Shown here: positions 61,525 to 64,000 of the stretch, in pieces
How the letters are laid out: every line of letters starts with the position of its first letter
Position numbering within the stretch: position 1 is the stretch's first letter
Assembly: GCF_012689525.1 (NCBI RefSeq)
Contig: NZ_CP051514.1
Coordinates: 1,240,001 to 1,304,000, forward strand
DNA: 64,000 nucleotides
Direction: 5' to 3'
From: Paraburkholderia aromaticivorans
GTDB lineage: Bacteria; Pseudomonadota; Gammaproteobacteria; Burkholderiales; Burkholderiaceae
The notes under the pieces: model-generated
Told to the model about the DNA's origin: nothing
Databases searched by the model: none
Seen by the model: only the letters and a program-made list of their open reading frames with translations
Position numbers and translations under genes: made by a program

Positions 61525-61538
61525 TTGATCTGAATCAA
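61525..61538 (+). promoter_or_regulatory. FNR/ANR-type box and class II promoter of the usp cluster
   Basis: TTGATCTGAATCAA is a perfect consensus palindrome with TTGAT/ATCAA arms. TAGACT at 61560-61565 begins 28.5 bp from the centre, and the first usp gene starts at 61612. Confidence 0.78.
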
Positions 61539-61611
61539 CGCGCGCGACTACCCGGCTCCTAGACTCACATCACGCGTTCACGCGCCACTCACCCACTTCT
61601 GGAGCGTTGCA

Positions 61612-62448
61612 ATGACCTACAAGACCATTGTCGTTCACCTGGATACAAGTGAGCGCGCGCATCCCAGGCTCGAACTCGCGCTGCGGCTCGCCAAGCAGTT
61701 CGACGCCCATCTGACCGGCGTGTTTGCCGTGTTCACGCCCGATCCGCGCTCGCTCTACGTGATGGCGGGAACCGCCGAATACTACGTTACGCACAAACAG
61801 TTGCGCGAGGAACGCCGCGGCGCTCTCGAACGGCTCTTTCATGCGGAACTGAGTCGAGCCGAGGTTGCCGGCGAGTGGATCGCTGTCGACGCCCCGGCCA
61901 GCCTCGCCGTGTCGCATCGTGGCCGGTGCGCCGATCTGATCATCGCCAGCCAGGACGACCCGAAGGATCCGGAATCGTACGTCGGCGATTTTTTTCCTGA
62001 AAACCTGATCATGTCCGCAGGCCGGCCGGTGTTGCTGGTGCCGTACGCCAGCAGCGTCACGTCGCCCGGTGCGCATGTGATGGTCTGCTGGGACGGTAGC
62101 CGCGAAGCCACCCGTGCGGTGCACGACGCGCTGCCATTCATGCGCGCGGCGAAGACCACCACGATCGTCACCATCAACGGCGCGCGTGACGAGCCGCGCC
62201 CGCGCATTCCGGGCGCGGATATCGCGACGCTCATCGCACGGCACGGCGTCAACGTCGAGCTCAAGGATGTTGAAGCCTACACGGACACGTTGATCGGCGA
62301 CGCGCTGTTGTCGCAGGCATCCGCGATCGGCGCAGATCTGCTCGTCATGGGTGCTTACGGGCACGCTCGCTGGCAGGAACTGGTGATGGGCGGAGCGACC
62401 CGCACGATCCTCAAATCAATGACCGTGCCGGTACTGATGTCGCATTAA
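61612..62448 (+). CDS. Tandem-domain universal stress protein
   Basis: A 278-residue protein with two UspA-like halves: MTYKTIVVHLDTSERAHPRL and, after about residue 155, HVMVCWDGSREATRAVHDAL. The second half has the ATP-binding pattern DLLVMGAYGHARWQELVMGG with TRTILKSMTVPVLMSH. The first half lacks a clear glycine signature. First of three usp genes behind the perfect FNR-type promoter. Close relative of the protein at 62991-63818. Confidence 0.9.
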   Translation: MTYKTIVVHLDTSERAHPRLELALRLAKQFDAHLTGVFAVFTPDPRSLYVMAGTAEYYVTHKQLREERRGALERLFHAELSRAEVAGEWIAVDAPASLAVSHRGRCADLIIASQDDPKDPESYVGDFFPENLIMSAGRPVLLVPYASSVTSPGAHVMVCWDGSREATRAVHDALPFMRAAKTTTIVTINGARDEPRPRIPGADIATLIARHGVNVELKDVEAYTDTLIGDALLSQASAIGADLLVMGAYGHARWQELVMGGATRTILKSMTVPVLMSH

Positions 62449-62490
62449 TGAACTGAGGCTTCGAGTCCGGTCCATTCAGGAGAGTTCACC

Positions 62491-62994
62491 ATGTATCAAC
62501 AGATTCTGGTTGCCGTCGACGACAGTGAAACGTCCGCGCACGCCCTTGACGCAGCATTGCAGCTCGCGCGCGATGCAGGCGCAAAACTACAACCTCTTTT
62601 TGTCGTGGACGTCCCGATGCTGGTATATGACTTGCCCGGTTCCGACCTGACCCATGCCCGCGATGCGCTATTGGAGCAAGGCGCAAGTGTGATCGAGGAC
62701 GCCGTTGCGCGCATGAAGCTGGCCGGCCTGCAGGGCACGCCGCGCATCGCCGAAACCGACCAGGCGGGTAACGACATCGCCCATTGCATACTGCGCGCGG
62801 CAAGCGAGTTCAAGGCTGACCTGGTGGTAATGGGCACGCACGGGCGGCGGGGGGTCCGGCGGCTGGTGCTCGGCAGTGTCGCCGAACGTTTTCTGCGCAT
62901 CGCGCAGTGTGCCGTACTGATGATCCCGGCGCACAGCGCCAAACCTGTGACAAGCGACGCACAGGCAACCGAACCGATCAGGGAACCGTCATGA
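62491..62994 (+). CDS. Universal stress protein (single domain)
   Basis: A 167-residue USP: MYQQILVAVDDSETSAHALD, LFVVDVPMLVYDLPGSDLTH and DLVVMGTHGRRGVRRLVLGS with ERFLRIAQCAVLMIPAH. The ATP motif is complete. It follows the tandem USP by 42 bp and overlaps the next usp start by 4 nt, so the three form one operon. Confidence 0.92.
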   Translation: MYQQILVAVDDSETSAHALDAALQLARDAGAKLQPLFVVDVPMLVYDLPGSDLTHARDALLEQGASVIEDAVARMKLAGLQGTPRIAETDQAGNDIAHCILRAASEFKADLVVMGTHGRRGVRRLVLGSVAERFLRIAQCAVLMIPAHSAKPVTSDAQATEPIREPS

Positions 62995-63818
62995 ACTGCA
63001 AAACGTTGCTGGTGCATCTCGACGACAGCACCCATAGCGCCGCACGGATCGAATTCGCACTTGAACTGGCCCGCCGGCACGACGCGCATCTGATCGGGCT
63101 GTACGTCGTTTGTCAGGATCTGACGCAGCCGAAGTTTCTTCACGGCGAACGCGCGTGGTTCGCGACTCGCGAAGCGCAACACGATGCCAACCTGAAAGGC
63201 GCGCAGACGCGCTTCCTGGCGGCAGGAGAACGAGCCGGGCGCAGCGTGGAATGGCGGGCGCCGGAAGGGCCTGCGATAGAAGCCGCGATCCTGCACGCAC
63301 GTCATGCCGACCTCCTGATCCTCGGTCAGGATGATCCGGACGACTCTTCGTCCTATATCGCGCGCCACTTTGTCGAGGACGTGGTGATGGCCTCGGGCCG
63401 CCCCGGCATCGTGCTGCCCTATGCCGTGACTGTCCGTTCGTTCGCCGAAAACGTGCTGATCGCGTGGGACGGTGGCCGCGAGAGCGCCCGGGCAATGGCC
63501 GATGCCTTGCCGCTGATCAAACGCGCGAAATTCGTTACCGTGATGACCCTGCAGCGTCACCCGGATAGTGAAGCGCCAGCCGGCATCGACGTCGCCGCCT
63601 GGCTTGACCGGCACGGCATCCAGGCGGGATTTACGGCCGCGCCCAAGGTGGCCGGCGTCCCCACAGGCGCGCTGCTGCTGAACATGCTGGCCGATCGTCA
63701 TATCGATCTGCTGGTGATGGGTGCGTATGGACATGCGCGCGTGCAGGAACGGCTGCTCGGCGGCGTCACACGAACCATGCTTGAGTCTATGACCGTGCCG
63801 GTGCTGATGTCGCATTAA
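62991..63818 (+). CDS. Tandem-domain universal stress protein
   Basis: A 275-residue two-domain USP. MNCKTLLVHLDDSTHSAARI opens the first half; NVLIAWDGGRESARAMADAL the second, with DLLVMGAYGHARVQERLLGG and TRTMLESMTVPVLMSH. The ATG overlaps the stop of the preceding usp gene (ATGA), which fixes the start; upstream in-frame codons would only lengthen the overlap. A rho-independent terminator follows 45 bp after the stop. Confidence 0.9.
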   Translation: MNCKTLLVHLDDSTHSAARIEFALELARRHDAHLIGLYVVCQDLTQPKFLHGERAWFATREAQHDANLKGAQTRFLAAGERAGRSVEWRAPEGPAIEAAILHARHADLLILGQDDPDDSSSYIARHFVEDVVMASGRPGIVLPYAVTVRSFAENVLIAWDGGRESARAMADALPLIKRAKFVTVMTLQRHPDSEAPAGIDVAAWLDRHGIQAGFTAAPKVAGVPTGALLLNMLADRHIDLLVMGAYGHARVQERLLGGVTRTMLESMTVPVLMSH

Positions 63819-63862
63819 TCTGACAAGTCGCGAATTGCGCGAAAAAAGCCCTCGCGCAAATT

Positions 63863-63894
63863 AAAGCGCCCAGTTTTCAGGGCGCTTCTTTTTT
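63863..63894 (+). terminator. Rho-independent terminator of the usp operon
   Basis: Stem AAGCGCCC / GGGCGCTT (63864-63871 with 63880-63887) with an 8-nt loop, followed by CTTTTTT. The A-rich sequence before the stem may let it act for the convergent gene as well. Confidence 0.88.
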
Positions 63895-63929
63895 GGGAGC
63901 CTCGGTTTCCCGGGCGCGCCACCGCACAA

Positions 63930-64000
63930 TTACAGGTATGACGGTATTTCGTCGATGTCGCGTTCGCGCCGAACCACCAGAACAGGCATCCCGGCCCGCC
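63930..64000 (-). CDS. C-terminal end of a gene running off the window (possibly a stress protein)
   Basis: The minus strand reads AGMPVLVVRRERDIDEIPSY with a TAA at 63930-63932. The '(G)MPVLVVRR' ending resembles universal stress proteins, where the last strand reads PVLVVR, but 23 residues are too few to assign. It converges on the usp operon and shares the terminator region. Confidence 0.45.
   Translation of the reverse strand, partial: RAGMPVLVVRRERDIDEIPSYL

Overview
The window looks like an accessory region of a Burkholderiales genome, most likely Paraburkholderia, Burkholderia or Caballeronia. This rests on high G+C, protein sequences typical of that group (porin fragment, LAO-type transporter, N-ATPase genes, PhaB, tandem universal stress proteins) and the insertion-sequence families present. 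No rRNA, tRNA, CRISPR array or phage gene was seen.

Layout. (a) 1-10.4 kb is metabolic: a porin scar, a basic-amino-acid ABC transporter (HisJ-Q-M-P type, minus strand), an orphan formylglycine-generating-enzyme-like protein, a VIT-family metal transporter with cytochrome b561, a sorbosone/PQQ-type sugar dehydrogenase lipoprotein and a ccdAB toxin-antitoxin pair. (b) 10.4-18.8 kb is a nest of insertion sequences: an ISKra4 fragment; an IS5 (IS903-like) copy interrupted by an IS3-family element and lying in a tyrosine recombinase gene; and an IS21 copy whose istA is split by an IS1111-type element. Both host transposase genes rejoin in frame when the inserts are removed. (c) 19-26.6 kb is a redox cluster: three hemerythrins, a diheme c4-like cytochrome, a fused monoheme cytochrome/outer-membrane barrel resembling Cyc2, and a HiPIP. 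This set could carry electrons across the envelope. (d) 27-35 kb is decayed and mixed: a gene split at a canonical -1 slippery site, broken IS30 and IS6 copies, a parE/relB-type pair, small unknown genes and cbpAM. (e) 35-64 kb is a low-oxygen/dormancy island: universal stress proteins, a DHH phosphoesterase, ChaB, BON and CBS-BON proteins, LemA, Zn-alcohol dehydrogenase, PhaB, a ribosome-hibernation-like protein, a PAS histidine kinase, a K+ channel, oleate hydratase, a complete but damaged N-type (Na+-type) ATPase operon, flavodoxin, an RNA-processing-type metallo-beta-lactamase, carbamate kinase and an acetate kinase stub.

How it fits together. Fourteen FNR/ANR-type boxes (TTGAY-N4-RTCAA, at most one mismatch) lie upstream of genes between 19.7 and 61.5 kb. 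In nine of them a TAnnnT or near-consensus -10 hexamer begins exactly 28.5 bp from the box centre, the geometry of class II FNR promoters. The hemerythrin/HiPIP cluster and the stress/fermentation island therefore look like one oxygen-controlled regulon, related in content to the low-oxygen-activated (lxa) locus known in Burkholderia cenocepacia.

The region is also decaying, or the assembly contains errors. Seven coding frames between 48.6 and 60.1 kb are broken. Two breaks are tandem duplications (23 bp in atpD, 7 bp in atpA), several are single-base indels, and three are in-frame TAG codons that each sit where a CCWGG (Dcm) site would be altered at its methylated C. That last pattern fits either methylation-driven mutation or a known type of nanopore base-calling error.
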